Source: Candidatus Thiothrix sulfatifontis (GTDB lineage Bacteria > Pseudomonadota > Gammaproteobacteria > Thiotrichales > Thiotrichaceae). From it: 64,000 nucleotides of DNA. A program made the position numbers and the translations under genes. Position 1 is the first letter of the stretch. The number at the start of each line of letters is the position of its first letter. The notes below the pieces were generated by a model. It was not told the DNA's origin. It did no database searches and was given only the letters and a program-made list of their open reading frames with translations. The DNA lies in contig CP094685.1 in NCBI GenBank assembly GCA_022828425.1, positions 124,001 to 188,000 on the forward strand. Direction: 5' to 3'. Below, piece after piece: positions 54,175-63,216 of this stretch.

Positions 54175-55866
54175 ATGAAAATCCCCTACGGCGAAAGCAA
54201 TTTCAAAACCGTCATCGGCGGTGGTTACGTTTATATCGACAAGACCGCGACCATTACCCAGTTGGAAGAAGCAGGCAAATACTTGTTTCTGCTGCGCCCG
54301 CGCCGTTTTGGTAAAAGCCTGTTTTTGTCGATGCTCGAATATTACTACGACGTGGCGTATCGGGATGAATTCGCTACCCTGTTTGGTCGCTTGGCTATTG
54401 GACAGAATCCCACCCCGTTGCGCAATAGCTATCAGGTGCTGTTTATGGATTTCAGCGGCATTGATACCGATGCAGGGCATGATGCCATTTTGCAACGTAT
54501 CAATGACAAACTGGACACTTACCTCTTGAGTTTTTTGCTGCGGTATGGCCACGCGACCGAAATACAAACCAAGGTCACTGAAAAAAACTCTCCCGCAGCC
54601 AAGATGGAATATTTCATGGATGCGATGTCCGGGCAAAAATTGCTGCTGCTGATCGACGAATACGACCATTTTGCCAACAGCATTCTCGCCGCTGATATGA
54701 AACTGTTCTTGCGGGTCATGGGCAAAGGCGGCTTTGTGCGCAGCTTCTACGAAACGCTCAAAACCGCTACACAACGCGGCACGCTGGATCGGCTGTTCGT
54801 CACCGGCGTTACCCCCATCATGCTCGACAGCATGACCAGCGGTTTCAACATCGGGCAAAATCTCTCGCTGCATGAAGGTTTCAATGAAGCGATTGGCTTT
54901 ACCAAAACGGAAGTCAGCGGTTTGCTGCAACCGTTGGCGGATAGTTGCCCTGTGGCGTTGGAACAGTTGCTGGCAGACGTCACCCGCTGGTACAACGGCT
55001 ACCGTTTCAACATCAAGTCCCCGGAAACGGTCTACAACGCCAATATGGTGTTGTATTTCGTGAAGAATTTTGATTTACGCCGTTGTACCTACCCCAAGCC
55101 GATGATGGATGAAAATATTGCCTCCGATTACGGCAAAATCATGGGCATGTTCAGCATTGGTAATCGTGATGAAAATTTCGCAGTGCTGGATGAGCTGATT
55201 AATCAGGGCGCAGTGCAGGCTTCACAACGCCGCAAATTTGAATTCGACAAAGGGTTTGATCGCGATGATTTCATCAGCTTACTCGCCTATATGGGCTTTG
55301 TGACCCTACAAAATGAAACCTTGGCGGGTGAAACGTTCGTCATTCCCAATTACGCCATCCGCGAGTTTTACTTCCATTATTTCAAGGTCGAACTGGAACG
55401 CCGCAACCAGATCAGCATCCCCAATCAGGCATTACGGTTGGCGGTAGAAAAGCTGGCACTGTACGCCGACATTCAGCCCTTGATGGATGAGATGGTGCGT
55501 GCCTTGCAACTGCTTTCCAACCGCGATGCGATGGGGATGGATGAAAAGCACGTCAAAGTGCTCCTGCTGACGCTGTTGTACCAGACGCAAATCTATTTCG
55601 TGCAAAGCGAGCGCGAACTCAACCGCCGTTACCCCGATATTTTGCTGCTGGAACGCAACCCCATCGCCGTTCCACACCAGCATTTGATCGAGCTGAAATA
55701 CAGCAAAAAAAGCGACAAGGCAGCGGGGTGGGCAGCCAAAAAGCAGGAAGGCATGGAGCAGGTGCAAGGCTATTTGCAACTGCCGGAAATTACAGCGCTG
55801 CAAAACCTCGTCGCTTGGCTGCTAGTGACGGATGGGGAACGGGTGGAAGTGGTGACGTTCGCTTAA
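54175..55866 (+). CDS. AAA-ATPase-like / PD-(D/E)XK protein, copy 1
   Basis: The 563-residue product has an AAA-ATPase-like domain (Walker A LRPRRFGKSLFLSML about 39-53; Walker B LLLIDEYDHFANS about 157-169) and a C-terminal PD-(D/E)XK domain (ERNPIAVPHQHLIELKYSKKSDK, Glu-x-Lys). Proteins of this family (PF09820 plus a nuclease-like end) are common, often in many copies, and of unclear role; nuclease or defence action is inferred. AAGGA precedes the ATG. It is followed 60 bases later by a nearly identical gene. Confidence 0.87.
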   Translation: MKIPYGESNFKTVIGGGYVYIDKTATITQLEEAGKYLFLLRPRRFGKSLFLSMLEYYYDVAYRDEFATLFGRLAIGQNPTPLRNSYQVLFMDFSGIDTDAGHDAILQRINDKLDTYLLSFLLRYGHATEIQTKVTEKNSPAAKMEYFMDAMSGQKLLLLIDEYDHFANSILAADMKLFLRVMGKGGFVRSFYETLKTATQRGTLDRLFVTGVTPIMLDSMTSGFNIGQNLSLHEGFNEAIGFTKTEVSGLLQPLADSCPVALEQLLADVTRWYNGYRFNIKSPETVYNANMVLYFVKNFDLRRCTYPKPMMDENIASDYGKIMGMFSIGNRDENFAVLDELINQGAVQASQRRKFEFDKGFDRDDFISLLAYMGFVTLQNETLAGETFVIPNYAIREFYFHYFKVELERRNQISIPNQALRLAVEKLALYADIQPLMDEMVRALQLLSNRDAMGMDEKHVKVLLLTLLYQTQIYFVQSERELNRRYPDILLLERNPIAVPHQHLIELKYSKKSDKAAGWAAKKQEGMEQVQGYLQLPEITALQNLVAWLLVTDGERVEVVTFA

Positions 55867-55925
55867 CCATTGGCGGCACGGCTTATGCTAAACTCCCTCT
55901 ATCAATCCGACAGGATAATAACGGC

Positions 55926-57614
55926 ATGAAAATCCCCTACGGCGAAAGCAATTTCAAAAAAGTCATGACGGACGGTTTTGTCTACATCGACAAAACCCAC
56001 TACATCACAACCTTGGAAACCGTAGGCAGCCACTTGTTTCTGCTACGCCCGCGCCGTTTTGGTAAAAGCCTGTTTTTGTCGATGCTCGAATATTATTACG
56101 ACGTGGCGTATCGGGAGGAATTCGCTACCCTGTTTGGTCGCTTGGCTATTGGGCAAAGCCCCACCCCGTTGCGCAACAGCTATCAGGTGCTGTTTATGGA
56201 TTTCAGCGGCATTGATACCGACGAGGGGCATGACACGATTCTCCAGCGTATCAATGAAAAACTGGATAGCCACTTGCAACATTTTTTGCGGCGTTATGCT
56301 TATCCTGAAACGTTTCAACGCGAAGTGCTGGCGAAAACCTCACCCGCTGCCAAAATGCAGCATTTTTGGGACTTGATGTCCGGGCAAAAATTGCTGCTGC
56401 TGATCGACGAATACGACCATTTTGCCAACAGCATTCTCGCCGCTGATATGAAACTGTTCTTGCGGGTCATGGGCAAAGGCGGCTTTGTGCGCAGTTTCTA
56501 CGAAACCCTCAAAACAGCCACACAACGCGGCACGCTGGATCGGCTGTTCGTCACCGGCGTTACCCCCATCATGCTCGACAGCATGACCAGCGGTTTTAAC
56601 ATCGGGCAAAATCTCTCGCTGCATGAAGGTTTCAACGAAGCGATTGGCTTTACCAAAACGGAAGTCAGCGGTTTGCTGCAACCGTTGGCGGACAGTTGCC
56701 CGGTGGCGTTGGAACAGTTGCTGGCGGACGTAACCCGCTGGTACAACGGCTACCGTTTCAACATCAAGTCCCCAGAAACTGTCTACAACGCCAATATGGT
56801 GCTGTATTTCGTGAAGAATTTTGATCTACGCAACTGTGAATACCCCGACCCAATGATGGATGAAAACATCGCCTCCGATTACGGCAAAATCATGGGCATG
56901 TTCAGCATTGGCAACCGCGACGTGAATTTTGCAGTGCTGGATGAGCTGATCAATACCGAGGCAGTGACCGCATTGCAACGCCGTAAATTTGAATTCGACA
57001 AAGGTTTTGATCGCGATGATTTCATTAGCCTGCTGGCCTACATGGGATTTGTCACGCTGGAACGCAAAACCTTGGCGGGTGAAACGTTCGTCATCCCCAA
57101 TTACGCCATCCGCGAGTTTTACTTCCATTATTTCAAGGTAGAACTGGAACGCCGCAACCAGATCAGCATCCCCAATCAGGCATTGCGGCTGGCAGTGGAA
57201 AAGCTGGCACTGTACGCTGACATTCAGCCCTTAATGGATGAAATGGTGCGTGCCTTGCAACTGCTTTCCAACCGCGATGCGATGGGAATGGACGAAAAAC
57301 ACGTCAAGGTGCTGTTGCTGACGCTGTTGTACCAAACGCAAATCTATTTCGTGCAAAGCGAACGCGAACTCAACCGCCGTTACCCCGACATTTTGCTGCT
57401 GGAACGCAACCCGATAGCCGTTCCACACCAGCATTTGATTGAGCTGAAATACAGCAAAAAAAGCGACAAGGCAGCGGGTTGGGCAGCCAAAAAGCAGGAA
57501 GGCATGGAGCAGGTGCAAGGCTATTTGCAACTGCCGGAAATTGCCGCACTGAAAAACCTTGCCGCATGGCTGCTGGTGACGGATGGGGAACGGGTGGAAG
57601 TGGTTACGTTCTAA
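55926..57614 (+). CDS. AAA-ATPase-like / PD-(D/E)XK protein, copy 2
   Basis: The 562-residue paralogue of the preceding gene has the same Walker A and B and the same IELKYSKKSDKAAGWAAKK nuclease motif. It differs mainly at residues about 10-32 (KKVMTDGFVYIDKTHYITTLETVGSHL) and 110-150. The ATG at 55926 has AGGA upstream; longer in-frame starts run into the first copy and are unlikely. Confidence 0.87.
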   Translation: MKIPYGESNFKKVMTDGFVYIDKTHYITTLETVGSHLFLLRPRRFGKSLFLSMLEYYYDVAYREEFATLFGRLAIGQSPTPLRNSYQVLFMDFSGIDTDEGHDTILQRINEKLDSHLQHFLRRYAYPETFQREVLAKTSPAAKMQHFWDLMSGQKLLLLIDEYDHFANSILAADMKLFLRVMGKGGFVRSFYETLKTATQRGTLDRLFVTGVTPIMLDSMTSGFNIGQNLSLHEGFNEAIGFTKTEVSGLLQPLADSCPVALEQLLADVTRWYNGYRFNIKSPETVYNANMVLYFVKNFDLRNCEYPDPMMDENIASDYGKIMGMFSIGNRDVNFAVLDELINTEAVTALQRRKFEFDKGFDRDDFISLLAYMGFVTLERKTLAGETFVIPNYAIREFYFHYFKVELERRNQISIPNQALRLAVEKLALYADIQPLMDEMVRALQLLSNRDAMGMDEKHVKVLLLTLLYQTQIYFVQSERELNRRYPDILLLERNPIAVPHQHLIELKYSKKSDKAAGWAAKKQEGMEQVQGYLQLPEIAALKNLAAWLLVTDGERVEVVTF

Positions 57615-57623
57615 CGTCGCCCG

Positions 57624-58271
57624 TCACAACGCCTGCCGAAACGTCAGGTTGATACGCGCCTCACCCAGCAGCGGATGTTGCCCCGCTTTGAGTGGCGCAA
57701 TGCCGTGGAACACCAACCGCGCTGCCCCGCCCCACACCACCACATCGCCGTGCAGCAACGGCACTTTCGCCGCCTTGTCACTGCGCTGCAATCCGCCCCA
57801 CAAGAACGTCGCGGGCAAGCCCAACGATACCGACACAATCGGCGCGGTCAGGTCGCGTTCGTCGCGATCTTGATGCAGTGCCATTTTCGCACCCACCGGA
57901 TAGCGGTTGATCAGGCAAGCATCCGGCTGGAAATCGGGGAAACCTGCCGCCAGTGCTGCGGCCTGCGCCAAACTGCGGAAATCCGCTGGCATTGCAGGCC
58001 AGGCTTGCCCACTCAGCGGGTCGGTGGTGCTGTAGCGGTAGCCTTTGCGGTCGGTGATCCAGCCCGCTGTGCCGCCATTGGTCATCGCCACCGACATCGT
58101 GTAGCCGCCGGGCGTTTGCATGTGCCGGAACGGGGCTTGGGCAGCAATCGCGTGGATGCCTGCCAGCAAGTTGTCGGTGTGAGCGGTGGCGTATTGGTGC
58201 AATACCAGCGCACCGGGGCTTAGGGGTTCAGTCCACGGTTCGGGCGGGGTGTTGAAGAGGTTGAGGTTCAT
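57624..58271 (-). CDS. alkB: DNA oxidative demethylase AlkB
   Basis: The 215-residue Fe(II)/2-oxoglutarate dioxygenase has LINRYPVGAKMALHQDRDE (His-x-Asp iron ligands), VSVSLGLPATFLWGG, LLHGDVVVWGG, FHGIAPL (iron His) and RINLTFR (2-oxoglutarate Arg). It repairs 1-methyladenine and 3-methylcytosine in DNA. It converges with copy 2 of the AAA gene. Confidence 0.93.
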   Translation of the reverse strand: MNLNLFNTPPEPWTEPLSPGALVLHQYATAHTDNLLAGIHAIAAQAPFRHMQTPGGYTMSVAMTNGGTAGWITDRKGYRYSTTDPLSGQAWPAMPADFRSLAQAAALAAGFPDFQPDACLINRYPVGAKMALHQDRDERDLTAPIVSVSLGLPATFLWGGLQRSDKAAKVPLLHGDVVVWGGAARLVFHGIAPLKAGQHPLLGEARINLTFRQAL

Positions 58272-58350
58272 ACTGGTATTTTAACGATTTAATGTGCAAA
58301 ATCGAGACATTCATCAATTTTCCAACTTTTTACATTTTCAGGGAAAACCC

Positions 58351-59268
58351 ATGTATATCAAAGATTTGATTGGCAATATCTCCACATCCGATAGCTCTCG
58401 AACCAAACGAGCGCGTATCCATCAGGGTTGGTGGCGAGCCTTCGTCCTAAAACAACCCGCCGGACAACATCCTATCAAAAAAGATATGACGGTATGCAAT
58501 GTATTGCCTGATCAAACGGCTGGCTATAGCAATTTTATAACGGAAAGTATCGGTGATCTGGCTGAACGTACAGCAAAAGAACATAACAACACAAAGTCTG
58601 CCGGAATGATGGAAATGAATCGCCTGAAAACCAACCTACTTTCCAGCCAACCGCTGTGTTTCAATTTCTTTGGGCTGCTGGCACTAGACCGCGAGCTTGG
58701 CCTGAAAACCATTAAAGCTTTTTTTCCCGAAATAACGGGATTTTCAGGCGTAAAATTTGAATATGCGCCATCACCAAAGGAAGAATACACCAATGACAAT
58801 TCAGCTTTTGACGTTGCATTAGAGGTATCCATCGGCGATCAACTAGGTCTGATTGGGATTGAATGCAAGTATACTGAACCGTTTTCTCCGCACGAGTACA
58901 GCAAGTCTGACTATGAAAATATCCACAATGCGAGCAATAATTTTCTTGCCAGTTATGAGGTGTTGACCAGTAGCACATTCAATCAGCTCTACAGAAATCA
59001 ACTCATTGCCGAAGCATTACTGCAAAAGGGTCATTATCAATTTGTGAAAACGGCACTCTTCTGTTCACCTGATGACGAAAATGCCAAAAATGTAGGTCAT
59101 GAGTTCAGCAAAATGATTAAAAGCGGCTTCACCGTTATCGACTTTTTTGAATACATTACCGCCATGCAAAAACTTGATCTCACGCCTACTCAACGAAAAA
59201 ACACTATGATGTTGTGGGCGCGGTATATGGCGCATGAATTAAGTCACGCTGCTGCGTTAGAGTATTAA
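58351..59268 (+). CDS. PD-(D/E)XK nuclease-like protein (PGN_0703-like)
   Basis: The 305-residue product has a nuclease core FDVALEVSIGDQLGLIGIECKYTEPF, with Asp, Glu and Lys in the order expected for PD-(D/E)XK enzymes. The overall form matches the PGN_0703-type putative restriction endonucleases. The nearby NLLSSQPLCFNFFG is also typical. The start at 58351 is picked because it follows GGGAAAACCC; upstream in-frame Met is at 58294. No methyltransferase is adjacent. It is divergent from alkB. Confidence 0.72.
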   Translation: MYIKDLIGNISTSDSSRTKRARIHQGWWRAFVLKQPAGQHPIKKDMTVCNVLPDQTAGYSNFITESIGDLAERTAKEHNNTKSAGMMEMNRLKTNLLSSQPLCFNFFGLLALDRELGLKTIKAFFPEITGFSGVKFEYAPSPKEEYTNDNSAFDVALEVSIGDQLGLIGIECKYTEPFSPHEYSKSDYENIHNASNNFLASYEVLTSSTFNQLYRNQLIAEALLQKGHYQFVKTALFCSPDDENAKNVGHEFSKMIKSGFTVIDFFEYITAMQKLDLTPTQRKNTMMLWARYMAHELSHAAALEY

Positions 59269-59357
59269 GGATAACAACCCTTATGATTGATCACCAAAAA
59301 TTCCAGTTGGTACGTTTGAAGAAATATTTAACGGGTCAGGGCAGCAGAAAAAAGCAC

Positions 59358-59429
59358 AATAACCTAAAGATCGTACAACGCAATAACCTAATAATGGTAT
59401 AGCATAATAACCTAAAGATTGTCTGTCAC
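59358..59429 (+). repeat. Three 24-bp-phased direct repeats before the Fic gene
   Basis: AATAACCTAA occurs at 59358, 59382 and 59406, exactly 24 bp apart, with further partial match downstream of each (AGAT or TAAT, then GT). The last unit ends 18 bases before the Fic start. Regular spacing over two helical turns suggests binding of an oligomeric regulator, possibly the Fic protein's own AbiEi-like head. It is too short for CRISPR. Confidence 0.75.
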
Positions 59430-59446
59430 AGCCCGCGAGTACCCCC

Positions 59447-60964
59447 ATGTCCCCAGCCGACAAACTGGCGCAATCCCTGAGTGCCTTGAAAGCCTTGCAA
59501 GACCAACAGCGCGTTGGCATCCAAAGCAACGAGCTAACCCGCACCCACCGCGAACGCCTGCTGCAACAAGGTTTCCTGCGCGAAGTCATGAAGGGCTGGT
59601 TCATCCCCACCCGCCCCGATGAACGCCAAGGTGAAAGCACTTCTTGGTACGCATCCTTCTGGGGTTTCTGTCACGATTATCTAAATACCCGCTTTGGCAC
59701 TGAATGGTGTTTGGGCGCAGAACAATCCATCAGCCTACACGTCGGCAACTGGACAATTCCCCGGCAATTGCTGGTACGTTCCCCCAAGGCAGGCAATAAG
59801 CCGACAGCACTCTTGCATGGCACATCATTGCTAGATTTGCGCTTGGAGATTCCCGCCCCTGCATACATCCAAACCCTTGACGGTATTCGCGTTATGCGGC
59901 TGGAAGTGGCACTCATCCAATGCTTACCGCGCCAGTTCAGCAGCAATCCGATTGAAATGCGGGCAGCGTTGGCGATGTTGCCCGATGCGTCCAACCTGTT
60001 ACGGCATTTGTTGGAAGGCGGCAATAGTGTCGTGGCGGGGCGTTTGGCTGGGGCGTTTCGCAATATCGGGCGAGATGCCATCGCCGATAATCTGCTTGCC
60101 ACCCTACGCAGCGCGGGTTACAGCGTCAGCGAGCAAGACCCGTTTGCGGATAGGCCGGCGTTACCTTTGCAAAGCCGCAGCCATTCCCCCTATGTCAACC
60201 GCCTGCGCATGATGTGGCAGCAATACCGCCAGCCTGTCATCGAGCATTTCAACGTTACCCCCAATCCAGTCACGGATGCGGCAAGCTACCTGCAACACGT
60301 CGAAGAGGTGTACCTGACCGATGCTTACAACTCCCTTTCCATCGAAGGCTATCGGGTCAACACCCAACTGATTGAACAAGTACGCAGCGGGCAATGGAAT
60401 CCGCAAACCAACCCCGCCGACCGCGAACATCTGGATGCGATGGCGGCGCGTGGTTACTGGCAAGCCTTTCAAGCGGTCAAACACAGCGTTGCCAAAGTAT
60501 TGCAAGGCGAAAACGCAGGTACAGTTGCCAGCCACGATCTCGATACGTGGTATCGGGAACTGTTTGCCCCCAGCGTTACCGCCGGTATCCTGAGCGCCGT
60601 CAATCTGGCGGGCTACCGCAATCACCCCGTTTACATCCGCCATTCCCAGCACGTCCCACCCAACCACGAAGCGGTACGCGAACTCCTGCCCGCGTTGTTT
60701 GAACTCATGGAAAATGAACCCGAACCCGCCGTGAATGTGGTGCTGTCACACTTTTTCTTTGTGTACATTCACCCCTACATGGATGGCAACGGGCGCTGCG
60801 GGCGTTTCCTGATGAATCTCATGATGGCAGCAGGCGGCTACCCGTGGACAGTCGTCCCATTGGCAAAGCGCGACGAGTACATGGATGCGCTGGAACAGGC
60901 TAGCGTTGGGCAAAACATTGTGCCATTTACCCGTTTCATCGCGGAGTTAGCAGCAAACCAGTAG
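59447..60964 (+). CDS. AbiEi-like domain fused to Fic AMP-transferase
   Basis: The 505-residue product has an N-terminal AbiEi-like winged-helix module (about 25-210: LTRTHRERLLQQGFLREVMKGWFIPTRP...EQSISLHVG) and a Fic domain (about 265-505). The Fic active site is HPYMDGNGRCGRF (His442), complete. An inhibitory motif S-L-S-I-E-G (Ser296 to Gly301) fits the S/TxxxE-G/N rule, placing it in class II, self-inhibited by its own N-terminal helix. It probably transfers AMP to an unknown protein under self-repression. Confidence 0.85.
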   Translation: MSPADKLAQSLSALKALQDQQRVGIQSNELTRTHRERLLQQGFLREVMKGWFIPTRPDERQGESTSWYASFWGFCHDYLNTRFGTEWCLGAEQSISLHVGNWTIPRQLLVRSPKAGNKPTALLHGTSLLDLRLEIPAPAYIQTLDGIRVMRLEVALIQCLPRQFSSNPIEMRAALAMLPDASNLLRHLLEGGNSVVAGRLAGAFRNIGRDAIADNLLATLRSAGYSVSEQDPFADRPALPLQSRSHSPYVNRLRMMWQQYRQPVIEHFNVTPNPVTDAASYLQHVEEVYLTDAYNSLSIEGYRVNTQLIEQVRSGQWNPQTNPADREHLDAMAARGYWQAFQAVKHSVAKVLQGENAGTVASHDLDTWYRELFAPSVTAGILSAVNLAGYRNHPVYIRHSQHVPPNHEAVRELLPALFELMENEPEPAVNVVLSHFFFVYIHPYMDGNGRCGRFLMNLMMAAGGYPWTVVPLAKRDEYMDALEQASVGQNIVPFTRFIAELAANQ

Positions 60965-61009
60965 AAATGAGTGCGCTATACTCACACCACAAACCATCAG
61001 GACACCACC

Positions 61010-61564
61010 ATGATTCCCGTCGGCTATATGTACAAAAAAACTGTCATCAAACCGGATTGGCTACAAGCCGCCAATGTCGTTGATGTCTACTCACTCAGCA
61101 ACTGCATTTCGCACGGCTTTGCCGACTACATCAACTATTGGCAGCACAACGGCTACTGGCTGTTCGATTCGCCCGCCATTATCGAAGCCCTCGCTGCGGC
61201 TGAAAATATCGACTTAAGCGACACCACCCTGTTTTATTACGAAGCCTATGAGTACGAATACGTCGAAGAAACCGACACATGGGCAACGTTCACCCCCGAA
61301 CCATCATGGGTAACTGAGGTACAAATCCCAGTACACAAGCACCTTGAAGGCTTTGACGTCACCACGTTTTCGGGACACAACGAGCCGGAATGCTCGCCAC
61401 TGTCATGCAACGCATTAGCGACTGATATTTCGGTCAACCAACATTGCCTGTTCAATACGTTTGCGGAGGCAAAAGAAGCCATAGAACGTGGATTTTTCAA
61501 GAATTCCGAACCGGGGCCGTACCGGATTTTCGCGGTTTACACAATAACGCCTGCCGAAATTTAA
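61010..61564 (+). CDS. Hypothetical protein after the Fic gene
   Basis: The product of about 184 residues has no recognised domain and no signal peptide; rich in aromatic residues (FYYEAYEYEYVEETDTWATF). CAGGA precedes the ATG at 61010, 45 bases after the Fic stop, so it may be co-transcribed and could be a partner or target of Fic. Confidence 0.6.
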   Translation: MIPVGYMYKKTVIKPDWLQAANVVDVYSLSNCISHGFADYINYWQHNGYWLFDSPAIIEALAAAENIDLSDTTLFYYEAYEYEYVEETDTWATFTPEPSWVTEVQIPVHKHLEGFDVTTFSGHNEPECSPLSCNALATDISVNQHCLFNTFAEAKEAIERGFFKNSEPGPYRIFAVYTITPAEI

Positions 61565-61577
61565 CGTTTCTCCCTGA

Positions 61578-61901
61578 TTACTGTGGGAAGTGTTCGATAT
61601 GGATGCTGCGTAACGGCTGGAACAGTTCTGGCAAACGTTGCACCTCATCCAGAATCACCAACTTGTCTTCGTGCTGACTCAAATAGGCTTCGGGATCAAG
61701 CAACTTATTGCGGTCAGTCGGGCTTTCCAGATCAAGGTAAAGGCAGGATTCACGCTGTGCGCACAGCACTTCCGCCAGTGTTGTCTTACCGGCCTGACGC
61801 GGCCCCAGTAAGGCTACGGCGGGAAACTGTGCCAAATGTTCAACAAGGCGTGGGTATAGCTGTCGGGTAATCATCTGCAAATTATGGAACATACTCCTCA
61901 A
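61578..61901 (-). pseudogene. N-terminal fragment of an AAA ATPase (DUF4143 type)
   Basis: The 107 residues carry Walker A ALLGPRQAGKTTLAEVL and Walker B KLVILDEVQRLPELFQPLR, the exact start of AAA_14/DUF4143 ATPases of about 380-400 residues. The sequence then breaks to SIHIEHFPQ and stops. The rest of the protein is missing. It is a truncated remnant. The 3' end of a separate member of the same family lies at 63764-64000. Confidence 0.8.
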
Positions 61902-62397
61902 TTTGCAAGGTAAACATCGTGTTTTGGGTGTCGAAGAGGTGGAGGTTGACGCATATAAACACGAATGCGGGCGTTATTAGTGGGTATTTTTTACTAACTT
62001 ATGATAGAGTTTCAGGCAATTCGTCAAGCATTGGCGACAACCCAACACACGCCATACCAATCATAACAACACGCGACTGACCCTATGCTGGTTTCGGCGC
62101 AGTAGGGCGGTAGCGTGTCAGCGATTCCCCGTATGGCATCGGTGTATGTACGGCGGGCGTGAACCAGAAGGCAGCAATGACAATCCCAGACTAGGCGAAC
62201 CATATAGGCAGTCTCTGCTTATTGGTTGAGCGGAGGCTGTATATTCTGATATTCCTGAACACCGAATAGCAAACTGTTGGCAAGATACAGGGCTTCGCGC
62301 ATGGACGTCCGCAAAAAATATAGATTCACAAATCAATAGGTTATATAAATGATTGTAGGATTTTTTTAACTATTTATTATTTTTGGAGGTTTCCGTC
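61902..62397. other. About 500 bp with no confirmed gene
   Basis: Nothing large is supported. On the minus strand a 27-codon frame (MREALYLANSLLFGVQEY..., 62302-62219) and then a 60-odd codon frame (start about 62203, MVRLVWDCHCCLLV...) are open, but neither has a ribosome site or known match. Base composition falls sharply to AT-rich at about 62335. It may be a decayed mobile segment. Confidence 0.4.
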
Positions 62398-62460
62398 ATG
62401 GAGTCGTTAATTGCTTTATTTATTCTCGCTCTTTTGTATTCCGCATGTATTAGTAAGTAA
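62398..62460 (+). CDS. 20-residue hydrophobic peptide
   Basis: MESLIALFILALLYSACISK is preceded by GGAGG at 7 bases, an excellent ribosome site in an AT-rich stretch. It is one short membrane helix with a Cys. It might be a small membrane regulator, a toxin-like peptide or a lipoprotein leader; the lipobox (L-Y-S-A-C) is poor. Real translation is supported by the ribosome site only. Confidence 0.5.
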   Translation: MESLIALFILALLYSACISK

Positions 62461-62544
62461 TAACTTATTAAATAAAATAGATATAGGAAAAGTTGCAAAG
62501 AACTGAGGGACTTAATGTATTCCCCGTGTCGAAAGTTGTTTAAA

Positions 62545-62574
62545 CAAAGGCATTACAAGTTTGCAATGCCTTTG
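62545..62574. terminator. Hairpin downstream of the small peptide
   Basis: CAAAGGCATT and AATGCCTTTG pair perfectly over 10 bp around a 10-base loop. The plus side is followed by six A's and the minus side by TTTAAAC, so it is more likely to serve minus-strand transcripts or to be an RNA structure. Confidence 0.5.
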
Positions 62575-62631
62575 AAAAAATCTCAAATGAAGTTGGTGAT
62601 TCTACTTTTACAGTAAAGATACTGGTGTGTA

Positions 62632-62967
62632 GTGATTAAAAAATTTTTAAGCATTATAGGAAAACGACCATTATGTAAAAACTGCAACAACTGTGCACCA
62701 AAAATCAATGGTTGGGTTTTTATTTTGTGCTGGAGATGCAGTGGCATTTCCTTTGGGTTTTTATTTTATTTAATAAGCAAAGATTATATTAAAATAAACA
62801 TTACCACATCCTGTGTGATAATAATTATTACACATATAGAATATATGAATCAGAAACTATTTAGCTATAGAACTCCTGGATTAATTAGATTTCTATCTGG
62901 TTCTTTTCTTATTTTTTGTTTAGTGTCAACTGTAAGAGAATTATTATTCATTTTTAATTTACAATAG
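62632..62967 (+). CDS. DUF2085-like membrane protein
   Basis: The 111-residue, AT-rich gene has three predicted helices. Its features match DUF2085: a Cys-rich start (KRPLCKNCNNC), LCWRCSGISFGF and YRTPGLIRFLSGSF. Function of the family is unknown. GTG start with no good ribosome site. Codon use (Ile ATA/ATT, Lys AAA) differs strongly from the GC-richer host genes, so it is probably transferred DNA. Confidence 0.6.
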   Translation: MIKKFLSIIGKRPLCKNCNNCAPKINGWVFILCWRCSGISFGFLFYLISKDYIKINITTSCVIIIITHIEYMNQKLFSYRTPGLIRFLSGSFLIFCLVSTVRELLFIFNLQ

Positions 62968-63216
62968 GCATAGGGAGTCTCTATAATCCCGTGGATAACC
63001 ATGTTAACTTATTGATTACTATATGCTAAATTTGATAATAACGTGGATTTTTAGAGGTTCTCTATATATTGTGAAGCTTGGTACTCATCTTGCGCTGATG
63101 ACTTATACAATGTGTCAGCTCAAATGAACGACCATCATGTAACTTAAACTTCATTAGACATATTAATACTCGCATGATTAAATGAATACTTATTTAACAG
63201 AAAGTGAGTTTAATTT
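62968..63216. other. AT-rich gap
   Basis: No gene is visible. The gap should carry the promoter for the secreted protein at 63217; several TATA-like runs occur, but none stands out. Confidence 0.4.

Larger units (their letters stand above)
54175..57614 (+). repeat. Tandem gene duplication
   Basis: The unit of about 1.75 kb, including promoter, is repeated head to tail: 54113-55862 and 55863-57614. Identity is very high over the kinase-like middle (residues about 155-300) and the C-terminal 180 residues. It drops in two windows (about residues 10-32 and 110-150). The uneven pattern fits old duplication followed by gene conversion of parts. Confidence 0.85.

Noticed and set aside
59358-59429. 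Mini CRISPR array
   Set aside because: Three 10-base repeats with 14-base gaps are too short; no cas genes are nearby.
61925-61965. Resemblance to the first codons of alkB (N-L-x-L-F-x-T)
   Set aside because: Only about ten codons match and nothing else of alkB follows; it is probably chance.
62118-62336. 72-codon minus-strand frame in the gap
   Set aside because: No ribosome site, no domain, and other frames in the same stretch are equally open.
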